A stretch of 64,000 nt of DNA from Oikopleura dioica (lineage: Eukaryota; Chordata; Appendicularia; Copelata; Oikopleuridae): assembly GCA_907165135.1 (NCBI GenBank), contig OU015566.1, positions 13,128,157-13,192,156 on the forward strand, given 5' to 3'. This document shows positions 1 to 12,400 of the stretch, piece after piece. The translations under genes were made by a program, and so were the position numbers. Position 1 is the stretch's first letter. Each line of letters opens with the position of its first letter. The notes beneath the pieces were generated by a model. The model searched no databases. It was not told where the DNA came from and saw only the letters and a program-made list of their open reading frames with translations.

Positions 1-49
1 CCCTTATTTTCAAATTCCTTTTACTGCTTTCAGAATCTGGAAGTTTCAG

Positions 50-165
50 ACATTCAGGGATGCCCAGGGACCTCAGGGGACATTTTGGGACACCCTCGGA
101 CATTCATAGACATCCTGGGACATTCAGGTACATCCAGGGATGCCCAGGGATATCTTGCGACGCTT
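50..165. repeat. Degenerate minisatellite built on GGGACATTC/CCAGGGATG
   Basis: Direct reading shows repeated short blocks of the type GGGACATTCA, CCAGGGATGCC and GGGACA spaced 9-13 bases apart. No open frame or terminal inverted repeat is associated with it. It lies just beyond the 3' end of the candidate minus-strand gene at 173-543. It is a degenerate simple repeat and I attach no function to it. Confidence 0.6.
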
Positions 166-172
166 AGGACCT

Positions 173-543
173 TTAGTGAACATTTTCATTTGTGAAAAAT
201 TTCTTTGGAATGTCTGAATAGTTTTTGATGATGAGTTTTTCGTACTCATCAATCAAGCAATTAGCCAAAACGGACGTAACCGCAGTGGCATTTCTGGCGT
301 CACCGTCTCCGAGACTGGAAATTCTCTCCTCCCGGTTTTTCCTCGGATCGTTGGAATGCTGGCGCAAGTCATTCACTACTCCTTTACTGCACCAGCGGAG
401 CAATTTTACTCCACCAAAAAGCGCGGGAACTCTGAGTTGCATCTCAGTCACGTCGCTGGGCGCCCATCGGCCAGGTAGATGTTCCCTTCAGAGCTCTTGG
501 CGGCTGTTAGCGCTGCCAATTTACTACTGGTACAGCGCGCATA
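173..543 (-). CDS. Candidate 3' end of an unidentified minus-strand gene (two exons, 65-nt intron)
   Basis: Two coding-like segments on the minus strand can be joined through a GT...CAG intron at 451-387 (65 nt). The upstream exon (about 543-452) reads ...KLAALTAAKSSEGN... and ends in phase 2. The last exon (386-173) reads on as KGVVNDLRQHSNDPRKNREE... with later segments GDGDARNATAVTSVLANCL and DEYEKLIIKNY, ending in TAA at 175-173. The joined product has charged, helix-like composition and C-rich third codon positions like the exons of GCP2. I do not recognise the family. The 5' part is missing; an ATG in good context on the minus strand at 1084-1082 could be a first exon, but I could not connect it. 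The opposite-strand reading at 225-641 is Ser/Leu-rich and less protein-like. Confidence 0.4.
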
Positions 544-556
544 CTCAAATCAAGCC

Positions 557-3441
557 TCTAGAAAACCGATACAGGCTTTTAATGAATGGTTCGGAGAGCG
601 AAAAAAGAAGGATGATTTTCTCACAGTTTTTAAAAGACTGAATATTCTCGTAGGCTAGCAGACAGCAGTAATTGACCGTGTAATCAGTACTTATCATTTA
701 TTTTTCGCTGGTCGACAATTTTTTCTTCCGTTCCTTTTGTACCGATTTTTAATAATAAATGGTCGGTTATCACGACAGTAATTGCTACTTGCTACATCCA
801 AGGCTGGTCCTGAAATTTATGAGTAGACACTGCGTCAATTCATACCTTCCTTTTTCTAGAGCATTCTTCATTTTTGTTGTGTGATTGGTTTTGGGTGGCG
901 TGATTCGCAAAGTTTATCGTGATTGTTAGTTTACTCCAGCAAAAACAAAATGGCGGAAGGTTCGTCAAACCCCGTTTTGGAAAAGGTTGTTTGGATTTTA
1001 GGAAAACACTACAAGGGCAATTGTTGATTAAAGAGAGGCAGAAGGCCACCGCAAAGTCGACCACGTAGCTTCGACTGCCGCCATCGCAAGAAACGCGAAC
1101 TAAAAAGTTCAGCCTTGGTGGTCAATACTGGGCAGTTTGCCCATCATTTTTTTGAAAATCTTTTAGACTTAAATTTCCTTAGAAACGTCCCAAAAAGTTC
1201 AAATCTAAGTATTTTCATTTTCACGATCGAAAGAAGTGGAGTCATTGAACGAGCTTCCTTATAAAGTGTTTTGCAGCACTTCGGATTCTTCTCTTGATCC
1301 TGGATTTCGGCCGATAAGACGTTCCCTACGATAGTGCTTTAAAATTGCCTGTCTGGCGGCCACTAGGGAAGGAGACTGGCGCTCCGAGTTCTTGATACAT
1401 TTTAATAGGAAAATGCTGATTTTTTTTATTCATGTTGAATTTTACTCAGTCTCCATACTCGATTCTTTGTCAAAAAATCTATTTTTTAGCTACTCAAGTA
1501 CTGAAATTATTCTCTGAGAGAATATTCCTTTCAATTACGATCCCAATCGTTGGAAATTTTCCTTAGTCGAAGAAATTCTCCATTTTCCGGACAAATCGGA
1601 GGAAGGCGATGATATAAAATCGCCGAAAGATCACGTACAAAGCAAGTGCTTGTGATTTTGAATATCGCATCTTGCTTGGCCGTGACAGAATTTTGATATA
1701 CCCAGCGGAAAGCCCCTTTATCGCTTTAAAGCTTTAGTAACCAGCTAAGTACATTTTCTCCCGATCTCGTCGCGAGTTTTTCAATTTCTTTTGATATTAC
1801 CAGTATAAATAACTGCGTTTCGGTAAAGTTAATTACTGTTACCGCCGCTGGAACTCGTAAATATTTTCGAGTTGTCACGAAAAGGAATTTTGTTGGGAAG
1901 GAGAGCTGGAAAGGGCGGCATCGCCCTTTTTAGCAATGCTCAGGGTGCAGGGTGAACTTTTCGCGAAATCGGATTTACGGACTGGCATGTCGCTTTTTCG
2001 ACAGTCAATGCATTTTTGAAGCGGCGATTCTCCTTCTATTTACGATGGAATCGCTTGTTCTCAACAGTGCCACTTCATTTCTCATAAGCAAAAGTCTAGT
2101 AATAAAAGAGGATTGAAGTTCAATCATTGAACCAATTGAAAGTTGCAAATGCTAGATGCTTCCGAAGTAACTCGGGCCGAGTTAGGAATCCCATCACCAT
2201 CCAAGTCTCCACCCTTTCGGCTTATCCAGCTAATCTCGGCCGAGTTCAAATTCTTTTTGCATCAGCAGGGTAACTTTCTCCGTGCTGAGGTACCGTTTAT
2301 TTAACACCGCTGAGCTGTGTAACATATCTTCTATCTCGAGCTGCTATGAAAATAAAAAGGTATCGAGCTTTATTTGAACTCGTTCTTGAGTTACACTTGC
2401 CCGGTTTCAAGTTTGAAAATTATGCAAACCTCGGAAGAAGGAGATCCCCCTTGAGTTCAAACGGTAAACCATGGGAAGTGCTAGTTATGTTGGTATGTCC
2501 GGCTCGCCTCTCTTTTAAAGTTCTTGTGCGACAGTTCTTTCGGTAGTGATTATATTTTGATGTTGGACGTTGAAGGTTTGCGCCGTGTGTTTTCCGAAAT
2601 AAGCTCCCTCTTTCTTTCTCTGTCTATTTTCAGTTGCGCTTGCTTCCTAAGCTAACGATGCTAACCTTTTAGCTTATCCCATAATATGCACACGTGAAAT
2701 ATGCTGACCAATAGTGCTTCTCGCGGAAAGTTCATATGATTCGCATAATAGAAAGTATCGCTTCAAACAAGCAGGGTTCTAAATCACGTGGTTTATAGTA
2801 AAACAAATCTTATCTTTCGGTACTGCTATTGAACAAGTTCTCGAACATCTATCCACAGATATTCGAGAATGACATTGATGTTTTTATGTTGTATCATCGT
2901 ATAGTCACAATGATATAAAGACGAGCAACGATAGAACATTCGATTGATGAGCCCCTCGTTCCAATATTAACCTCTTGGAATGGACCTCGCTATCTTTAAT
3001 TGTTGACAAGTCGGGTGATATCAGCGCAGTGCGATATCAGTGTTTTAGAGAGATTCTGCTTCTCGCGCAACCATTTCCCCGCCCGGTTACGAGGAACATC
3101 CGTCTCGATTCGACTGGCTTAATCTGGTTTTAGAAACCTCCCCCATTGAATCTTATTTATTGAAATAGTTGTTCGAAAACGACCGAATAACTCATCAAAG
3201 AATAACCCTCTTGATATCAAATTTGACTGTCTGGCGCCAGCAGTTGCAAAACTTCTTCTGAAACTTTCTTAAATTTGAGAGCTTCGCTACTGCTGTATAA
3301 CTTCTAACCAGGGGAAGGGGAGAAGCTAAAAGACGTATCTGCTTACTTTGGTTTTTAATCTCCTAAGGCCTTGACTCTTATTGAGCGCATATTCTTTCTT
3401 TAAAAAGGGAACAGATTTGATCGTGGTGTTCGTTTGGGACA
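557..3441. other. Intergenic region without a firm gene
   Basis: No convincing exon chain is visible. A GC-richer island at about 940-1110 has an ATG in good context on each strand (plus at 950, minus at 1084), each with a short open stretch, but neither can be extended. A hairpin of the form AAAGGGCG-GCAT-CGCCCTTT lies at 1910-1931, and a 17-bp palindrome TAACTCGGGCCGAGTTA at 2168-2184, with a related CTCGGCCGAG at 2236-2245. The last few hundred bases before 3442 presumably hold the GCP2 5' leader; I see no TATA box there. Confidence 0.5.
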
Positions 3442-6400
3442 ATGTCTAATGTCTCGATTTTTAGAATGTCGGATGAGTTCAAAATACATCACTTAGCCTC
3501 GCAAGTGTGTTCGAGCCTCAAGAGCGCGATCAAACCCGACAACATCGCCTCGAACTTCAACAAGAACAGGACGAGATATGTGACAGTGCAAGTGCCGGCA
3601 CAAGAAGCAAGAAGGTTTATCATTTCGCAATCATCCTCGCCGCACGAATTCAATGATCTTTATGATGAACTCAAGGTAGACGTTCGAAGAATATTTCTTC
3701 ATGCTCGGTTATAATCTATAAATTATTAGTTTTTACCATTCACTTCAATTTTGAACCGTCAAGGTTCATTCCCACGACCTTGCAGTTATTTTTTCTGTTT
3801 AGAGCAAGAATGTCCGCGTCCTCGACGGGCTGGTGTTTATACTGGAAAATGTATGCAAGGACGAAAAAGTAAAAAAGATGCTCCACGCCCATGCGTTGAA
3901 CATTGGTGACGCCGGGAAGGTTCCGATCGGGAAAGTGAAGCCTGGAGTCAGGCAAACTGAAAAGCAGGAGATCGGGAACATGGACTTGGAGGCTATTCAG
4001 AAGACGATTTCAGGAAAAGTTGCTTAGATCTCCCTAGTCTATAAGAAAAGACTAGACCAACCTTGATTCTCTTTTATAAAGAATATCAAATTCATCAATC
4101 GTTTCAGAGTCCGCTAGAAAATCCCGCCGTTCAAAAGCGCCTAAATCTTCAAAAACAAACTTGCTTGAGCAAGGTGACTCGGCGGTATCGGCAGACACTC
4201 TTCTTGATGTCAAAGCTCAGAGGATGAAGGCTCACGCGAACGAACCGTCGACCTGTGACATAAGATATCCCGCGATCTGGAGATCACGTCACATTCCCGA
4301 TTTGGAGCAGTACAAGAACAAACCGGTTGGGCAGATTGGTGCGCTTCCTACTGAATCACAGGTACTGTACAAAACTTGAAGCTGCCCTGTATTATCGGGG
4401 ATTTTTATTCAAGACGAGCGCCAGTTTACTAAAGAAAAAAGTTGATATTCAGTCAGCCTAAAAAACCAATCCTCCTTGAAGAGCCTTTTCCTTAAAACAA
4501 ATCCGCCTTTTTAATCTCCCGTGACATATCTGGCTTTAACTTGTTCGCCGAGAAACGAGGAAGGACTGAACTATTCTTCCTGCGAAAGCGATATTACAAC
4601 GGCTTAAATTTTTGGCACCATTACTAAAGTTAAAAAAGCTATTCAAAACAATTACTTTTGAATGAATAAAGCAATTCTTTCAGGAATCCGAACTGGTCAG
4701 GGACCTCTTGTGCATCCTCTCTGGAGGCCGTGCTACCTACATTTGGATGAAGAAAGAAAGCACGGAAGAGCATCGAATCCTGCCGCCAGAATACGAGCTC
4801 GACCCGAGCATCAACATCTCCCTCCGCTCACTGACAGTCGAGCCCTTAAAAGTCGCTGCAGCTCTTCATGTTTTGCTCAACTTCAGCGAAAGATACGTCC
4901 TCCACAACTTCGGAATGGTAGCCCATGCGTTCGTCGCCGAGCTTTCAAATTACGTCCAAGAAATTAGGAACAACATAGTCAAGCTAGAATCAGTTCATGT
5001 GAGTTTGATGAAAGAATTCGCGCGTTAGATAATTAAACTCAGATTACCTCCGGACTCAACTTACACCAGCTCAATTGTCACCTGCGAAGCGTACTACGCC
5101 AAGTTCAAATTATCAGGTAACGCAAAGTCCCAACGCTCAATCTAAGCAACTCATAGCATTATAGGTATTTACGCAACGCAAAATTAATTTATCAAATTTA
5201 ACTTGATTCCGATGGGGGAAAGCATCATTACCAACAAAATAGAAAAACAGAGTCAGGCTTAGGATTCTAGCAACACTTCTGTTATTTCGATACTAACAGT
5301 AGATGCTTCAGAGGTTATTGAGTTCTTCGCGGGGAGGAAAAATTTCATGCGAATTAATTATCCGAACTTTCGGAAAAAAGGGGCGTCCCCGTCTGTTGAT
5401 TAGTGATTCAGGCATTCGGTTTTCTGGAGAGTCGTATTTCCCCCGTGCTGAATAATTTTCTCTCTCGCATCAACCGCAAAAAACTAGCTTCGAACTTTGA
5501 ACCAGCTTCGGGCCGAAGAAGCGTCAGCTGCGGCTAGAATTTGCACCCTGCAGCTGCAATATTATCATCAGACGATATCTAACAGTGCCCCTATCTCTCT
5601 TTCTGTACCTGCCGCCTCAGGAATTTTCGATTTTCTTTCGAGATTCCTCCGAAAGAGCAGTAGAGAGCTAATAATAACCGGTTTTATCAATCTTGTCAAA
5701 CAAAAACGAACTTGTCAAAGAAATACGTACTCGTTAATTTCTTTTCCGGGGTCTCGAGGATTTATGCAGCAGCGTCTAGACTCGGGTCTGAACTGATCAT
5801 TCACCTGTCACCGCTGTGAAATTCACCGAATCGATTCTTCAACTTGTTGGAGTCCGTCCTGGGGGTCGCTTCGCACAAAAGTGCATTGTGGGAACTACCA
5901 ATAGGGCGGCTACTGACATGTCTTTGGATGAAGCTTGTCTACATCGTAGTCTGGATCAGAGCTGGAAAAAAGTATACTTCCCCCCGCCCTTCAAAAATCT
6001 GCAGGGCGCCCTTCATTCTTGAAGGGCGGTGAAGTACGAAATGGCTCTGAAGTATACTTCACGCGCTGAAGTATACTTCAGCTATCGGTTCTTATCGAAA
6101 ACTTTAGCTGCAACTTCATCTGCCACAATCAGCGTGGTTTAAATCATGGCGCCTGAGAGCCAATAAGCGCAAAATTTGAAAAAATTCTGGCGGATGGATT
6201 CTGATGGCCGACAGAACCAAATTGAAGTAGAGTGAAGGGCGGAAGGGCGGTTGAAGTAGAGGGAAGGGCGGAAGTACACTTCACGCCCTTCAACGCCCTG
6301 CAACGCCCTGAAGTATACTTCATGAAGTATACTTCATTCTGAAGGGCGAGTGAAGTATACTTTTTTACCAACTCTGGTCTGGATAATTGAGGCGGATCCG

Positions 6401-9400
6401 TAGGGCTAAACCTAAAGTCCAAACCACTCAGGCCCGTTTTTCATACTTTGCTTCAAAATCAAGAAAAAACGCATTTCGTTTTTGCGGTTGAAGGCACTTT
6501 CCCGTTGGGCTGTTAATAAATTCAATGCACAGCCGTAGCCCAGTATCCAGTTCAAAAAGATGGTGCGGTTACGGAGGTGAAATTACTTGAATTCCACCAT
6601 AAGGACCAAGTGTAGAACGCGACTCTCCGGCTGTGGATACTTAGTAACGTTAGAAGGTTATGAAAGGGAGGTGAAAGCTGCATGCAGATATTCGACCTCA
6701 GCGTTTTTTTCTGGCCAAGGAAGTCCTTAATTCGCAATGCATATATTTGTATTTAAACCTTTATGTTCCTTTCTCGACCGTTTCCACCTGAGAAAAGAAC
6801 TTTGGGACGCTGGATACTTGCGTTCGCGAACCATCATGTGCGCCCCTTTCCTGACATTTTCCTCGCACCTTCCTAAAGTTCGCCTCAAACCACAGCCGTT
6901 TTGAGCTCTCTACAGGCAACTAATCGTGCGGTAGCAAAGTCTAAACGTTGATATTTTTCTATAAAAAGTCAAATTATTGACTAAGAAACGAACAACTCTC
7001 GAGTTTATTTGCGTTTTTCTAGTTATTTTCTAGCGGCGAGATTATAGTTAAATTTCGGTCGAAATTAACCTTTTTCTTGCCATTTTGAGAATCTAGGATA
7101 AGGCCTCTATTTTCTATTTACGGAAATTCTCAAATTTAAATTCAGCAGAATTGCTGATCAGCTCTATTTTGAGAATGTTTTTGTCTACTTTTATATGCTC
7201 AAGCACGTGGTGAAATGCTGAAAAATAGACTTGGATTGACGCAAATTATCATAAATATAGGACAGGGGAATAGTTTTGCATAAAGTGAAAAGTAAGCATA
7301 AAACAAACAAGGCACGGAAAAAGGTTTAAAGCGGACTCGAGCGATGAGATTTAGAGTCTAAGATTTAGACTCTTTTTTTTTAGGATTAATTTTTAATTTT
7401 TTGCTCTGCCTTAAAAATCTGAGCTTTTTTGTTTGGAAAAATTCTTTCGAAAAGAATCGGAAAACTTTTAATTTCTAATTTTGCGCTGAAAGTTCATTGT
7501 TTTATTCAGCGATATCTGCCAGACGATTGCGCGTTCTAACTCTCGAGGTGCTCAAATTCTGACGATCTTGCATCAGAAGGCGGAGAACTCTGCCGGCGAT
7601 CCGGAGCAGCGGATCATTTTCAATTTGACAGCCGCCGCGTGTGAACCCTACCTGGCGATGATTGCGCAGTGGATGCAGAAAGGCGAATTGCAAGGCACCG
7701 GTTTTAACCCTTTTTCCTCTTCCTTCCGCCATTTTCCGAATTGTCGAAATCGTTGTTCGGCAAAACACAGAAACAAGTTTTGGGATAAACTCGAATTGGT
7801 CGGAAAAAATATAAATTTTCAATTTTGACAAAAATTTCAACTTGGGGATAAATCATTATCTTGACCGTTTTCGTCATCGTCTAAACTCTAGAAAACACCT
7901 GGAAAAAACTTTTTTTCATAGCCTGGGGCGATTCTGAGGCCATTTTCATGAATTTTCTACGAACTGCCATATCTCACGTGACAGATGATGAAATCACGTG
8001 ATTGATATATTTTTAGAAAGCTCAGCTTCTGAGGATTGGGGGAAAGAAAAGAAATTTGAAAAAAATCGATTCTAAATGACGAAAATTAATATTTTAATTT
8101 TTTGGCCAATCAGCAAAAACCGATTTTTCGGAAAAATTTTTGCTTTCCCCCAATCCTCAGAATCTGAGCTTTCCATTGATACTTGGATCATCTGGTTTCA
8201 AAGAGTATCACGTGAGTTATGGCTGTTCGAAGGCCGAAAATTTATATTTTTTCCGGCCATTCAACTTGAATTTGACGATTGAGGAAATTTCTAATTACGT
8301 TTATAGAAAATACATCAAATTACTAGCTCTTACAAGTCGTAAGGTTGAGTATAATAGGATATTCACTAGAACGTTCTAGTTGTAAGGACAAACTAGAATT
8401 TGCCATGTCGGGGAAAAATGTATGGTAGAATATGTTTGCGAGTATTTTTTTTCGAAAACCTGATTGGTCTAACGGCGGAATGCGGACATCTTATTGGTCT
8501 AGAATTTGACAAAGATTCTCCTTAATATGAACGCTATTTTTGTCGATTTGTACCGCCGCCCTGGTATTTTCGTTAAATTTTATCTATTTTGTAAATGATG
8601 TTTAGTCGGAACACTTCTCGTTCGTTAGTATATTGACGGTTCTTGGTCAATTACGACGACGGTAAAACGAAGTTGGAAAACATCATTTCGCAATTGTGCC
8701 TTTACGGTACTTTGACGGAACATGTTTTTTCAGACATTTGTTATTCCGACATCAGCAATATTTTTACATTCCATGGTAACCAGTTTACAACCTTGGCGGA
8801 GCATTATTTTGGTGCTCCCAAAAGGTGTTTTTCATGTCTATCTGTCAAATTTTGAACATGACAGCATCAAGAATGTCCTCTCCATCACGTGATTCATCCT
8901 CGCACATTCATCTACAGCTACCTAGCCTAGTCATTCTAGAGATAGCGTGGGATGAAGCGGGAAATGATTACAGCCCACCTTTCCTTTTTTTCTTTTTTTT
9001 TGGTGGAGTAGAAAAAAGCACTAGCGCTCCGTTCAGCATTTCGGTGCGTGGTGGTGCTTCGTGACTCCGTGATGGGATGGCCTTGGCGCCGCCGAGTAGA
9101 TCTGATCGGGATGGTGGTGGAGCATGCCGCGGGCGATCAGGCATACCGTCGTGCTGACTCACCTGCTACTACTCCGAGCTCGTCTTGCTCAATGTTGCGA
9201 AATATTTTCTTTAGCAATAATAATAATAAGTGCTGCTTTATTTTAGATTTGTAGACCGGAAATACTGATGCTTATTTTAATAAAAAAGTAATATAATGGA
9301 AAATAGCCACGAAGTCGTTGAAATAGAAATGACAACTGTCGGAAGAAATCCTCATGAAATTCCAAAGTACTTTTTATGTATTACATGACATTTTAAATGA

Positions 9401-12400
9401 CAATTGGTGGTTCAAATTTTATGATTGTTGGAAATTAGACGTTGATAAGCGTATACTTTTTATGATGAGTATAGCAGATTCCAATTAGATTTCTTATTCC
9501 AAGCGATTTGGTGTTGGTGTTCATTTTTGTACAAAAATAGACAGAAATTCACTTGTTGATAGCGTGATATCAAGAATCGTGTGGCGCAAGAGCATAGTAA
9601 TAGACACTTGACGAGTTTTCACCGGTTGTTGATCATAACACGATTGAGCCGCAATTGAGCTTGTCGCCAAATAATTTCAGCTTTAGTAGTGAGGTGCCTT
9701 TTCCGGCGCAAACCGTCGTGCCCTCTGTTGATTTTTTGCATCATTTTAAGATGCAAAATTTGATTAGTAAAATAGGTGGTGGTCTAAACTTTGAAGTTCT
9801 TACGTGCGATAAGAACTTCGTGTGGCCTAAACTTTGATCGTTCCCATGTGAGATTCTTTGAGAAAGTGGCCTAAACTTTGAATTTCCCCGGAGGCGGTTC
9901 TGCCATCGGTGACTAGAGCACCGCCCGCTAAGGCCACTACGCTTTATGCAGACCAATAAGGTTTACGTTTTTCATTCAAGGTGATGACACACATAGAACT
10001 AGTCAGAGCGCCTCAGGGGAAATTCAAAGTTAAGACCACTTTCACACATAGGAAGAATCAAAGTTTAGGCCACTTTCTCAAAGAATCGCACATGGGAACG
10101 ATCAAAGTTTAGGCCACACGAAGTTCTTATCGCACGTAAGAACTTCAAAGTTTAGACCACCACCTATTTTATTAACTTCTTTGATGAAATAATAGAGAAG
10201 TGTCTAGATAACGCTGTTGTTAAGGGCATCTCTCGACTATTTAAAATTTCAGAACTCTATCTTACTATGTTCCTTCTAATTCGAAAAAAGTCTAAAAAGG
10301 TCGGGTCAGACAAAGTTGATGACACTCAAATTAAACCCAGGAAGCCGTGAGAATAGCGCTAGAAATCGAGTACCCATCATAGACGACTTCCTCCGACCGG
10401 TTTAGATAACAACTCCGCCTAGGAATTGAGTCAATTGACCCGACATGGCATGTTTTAAAAAGTCGTTACAGCGACAATTTTGATGAAATCGGCCTTTTTC
10501 GCCTTAATTCTTTAATTTTTTGAAAAAATATCACGTTTACCAGCACTCACTGGATTTACGCTAATGACATGTTTATTGAATTTGGCGCGTAGACACTGTC
10601 AGGACGCGATTAAAAAGCAAAAGGTTAACCGGCGGCACAGACAAATACAAAGAATTCATGGTGACGATCAGAAAAGATCATGGAAAGGAAAATCTACAGA
10701 TTGAGTATCACGAGAGCTACTGGGAGCAACATGCTTCGCTGGTGCGAGAGCGCATTCCGCGCTTTCTGGAGGGCTACGCCGAGAAGATCCTCAAAACGGG
10801 CAAATATCTAAACGTAGTGGCAGAATGTGGGAAAGGGGGATGAATTCCTAGAGCGAGAGGAATGCGCAAAAACGAGCGCCCGTGTCGCCGCCGCTTTCGT
10901 AGTAGAACTACTACTCAGTCACTCACTGAATCAGTCACCCGCGCTGACTCTTGGCTGAGTAGTAGATTTATCTTAGTACCCAAGGCTCCTCTTTACTGAA
11001 AGCTGACATCTGGCCAGTATCTTGGGGATGAATATGTTTTTTGAGAATTGCAAATCCGGGACTTTCAAATTCATTCCCCCTTTTTAAAGTCACGACATTG
11101 CGCACCGCCGCGAGCTGCTAAAGTACCTCGCTAATCCGCGACTCTTGGAGAAGCCCATCAACACGTGTTACAACCATTCGTCTCAATGTGAGTATCCCGG
11201 GGATCCCCTAAATTCCCCTGCTGGATAAATCAGTTGCTAACCACCTGCATGTTCTTCAAAAATGACTTGATCAGGATTTGGTCAATTTAGTCAGTGTTTA
11301 CTTGCCAAACTGGAATTTTAGGGATTCAAGTGATCAGTCTGAAAATTGGGATATTGATGGGGAACCCCTTATTATGAACTTCTTTTCAAAGGAGAAGTTG
11401 AACTTTCGCGAACTTGTAGAGCAAAAATCCTTAAATTCGTAAGTCTGGTATTTTGAACAGATTCAACAGATGTTCGTCAATTACCTTACTCTTCGTTTTG
11501 GGTTTGTGGTGCGCGGAAACCGCAAATTTCGGCCATTAAGATGCCTCGACTTGGGCACCTGTAGCAATTGCCCTATTTCACGCATTCAATCGCGAACAAG
11601 AAAAATATAACCTTCGATGAAAATTGCCGTTTTTAGTTGGCAAGGCTTTTGGTCAAATTGAAACGTCCGAATCTGATTATTGAAAATGGAAGGTAGAGCA
11701 ATTTGAAGAATTAAAATGTAATTATCTTTTTTATTTTTGTTTGATGGAAGCTCTAGTTTGTCTATTTTCATGTTTGTAATTGTCCAAAAATGGAACTATT
11801 CCTAGCTTCATATTAAGTTGTTATTGTTGTCAATCAATGGCGAAGTGGGTAATTCGATAAAACGGAGTTTTGAAGTGGAATTGATCGGATAAATTGGTAG
11901 AAAGCAGTTTCTTTCTTTCAAGTTAACTTCTGACTAAGACTTAGTCTTTCGTAATTGTCGTCGCAAAGCTAGACATTTGCGTCGTGAAAGATGCTGAGCG
12001 GAGTGAGTTGGAACCAGTGGTGTTGAAGTGACGTCACTTTTTGCGCGAGCACCAGGCGAAGTCACGAGAATTCTGAGTGGCGAAAAAACAGCCCAGACTT
12101 ATGAATCTCTGAGTTGGCGTTTTTTCGACCATTGACGAGCTCGGGGACCTTCTATCGGGGTGCGAGGTGTCACGTGGGTCTGCCACGATTGACGTGTTTT
12201 ATTAGTTATTCGAGGGTTTTGCTAAGGAACTGACTCAGAAGTCATGATGTTCCGATGTTTTTGAGCCTTTTTTGTTGGTTATTTTTGCTCTAAATTTCGA
12301 GGGTCTATTATAGTTTCATCTCTTCTGCAAAATACCTGAAAGTCGTGTCTTATTAGCACGGGAGAGGCGCATGAATTGCTCAACACAGGGCGATCTGTAA

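Noticed and set aside
225-641. 138-codon plus-strand frame
   Set aside because: Ser/Leu/Pro-rich antisense shadow of the minus-strand exons, which have better composition and a workable intron.
4106-4112. Acceptor TTTCAG|AG for GCP2 exon 3
   Set aside because: Using the first AG puts exon 3 in a frame with a stop; the next AG (CAGAG|TCC) gives an open exon ending in the conserved GALPTESQ.
5497-5796. 99-codon frame in GCP2 intron 5
   Set aside because: It matches nothing in GCP2; exons 5 and 6 join directly at conserved residues, so no exon is missing there.
6144-6422. Open frame of 92 codons, repeated in part at 53459-53800
   Set aside because: Shared sequence is explained by the hAT MITE copies; palindromic GAAGTATACTTC and GGGCG motifs, no protein character.
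7691-7702. GC donor (CAAG|GCACCG) for GCP2 exon 6
   Set aside because: A canonical GT donor nine bases downstream (ACCG|GTTTTA) keeps phase and gives Gly-Thr-Asp-Lys-Tyr before EFMV, matching the family.
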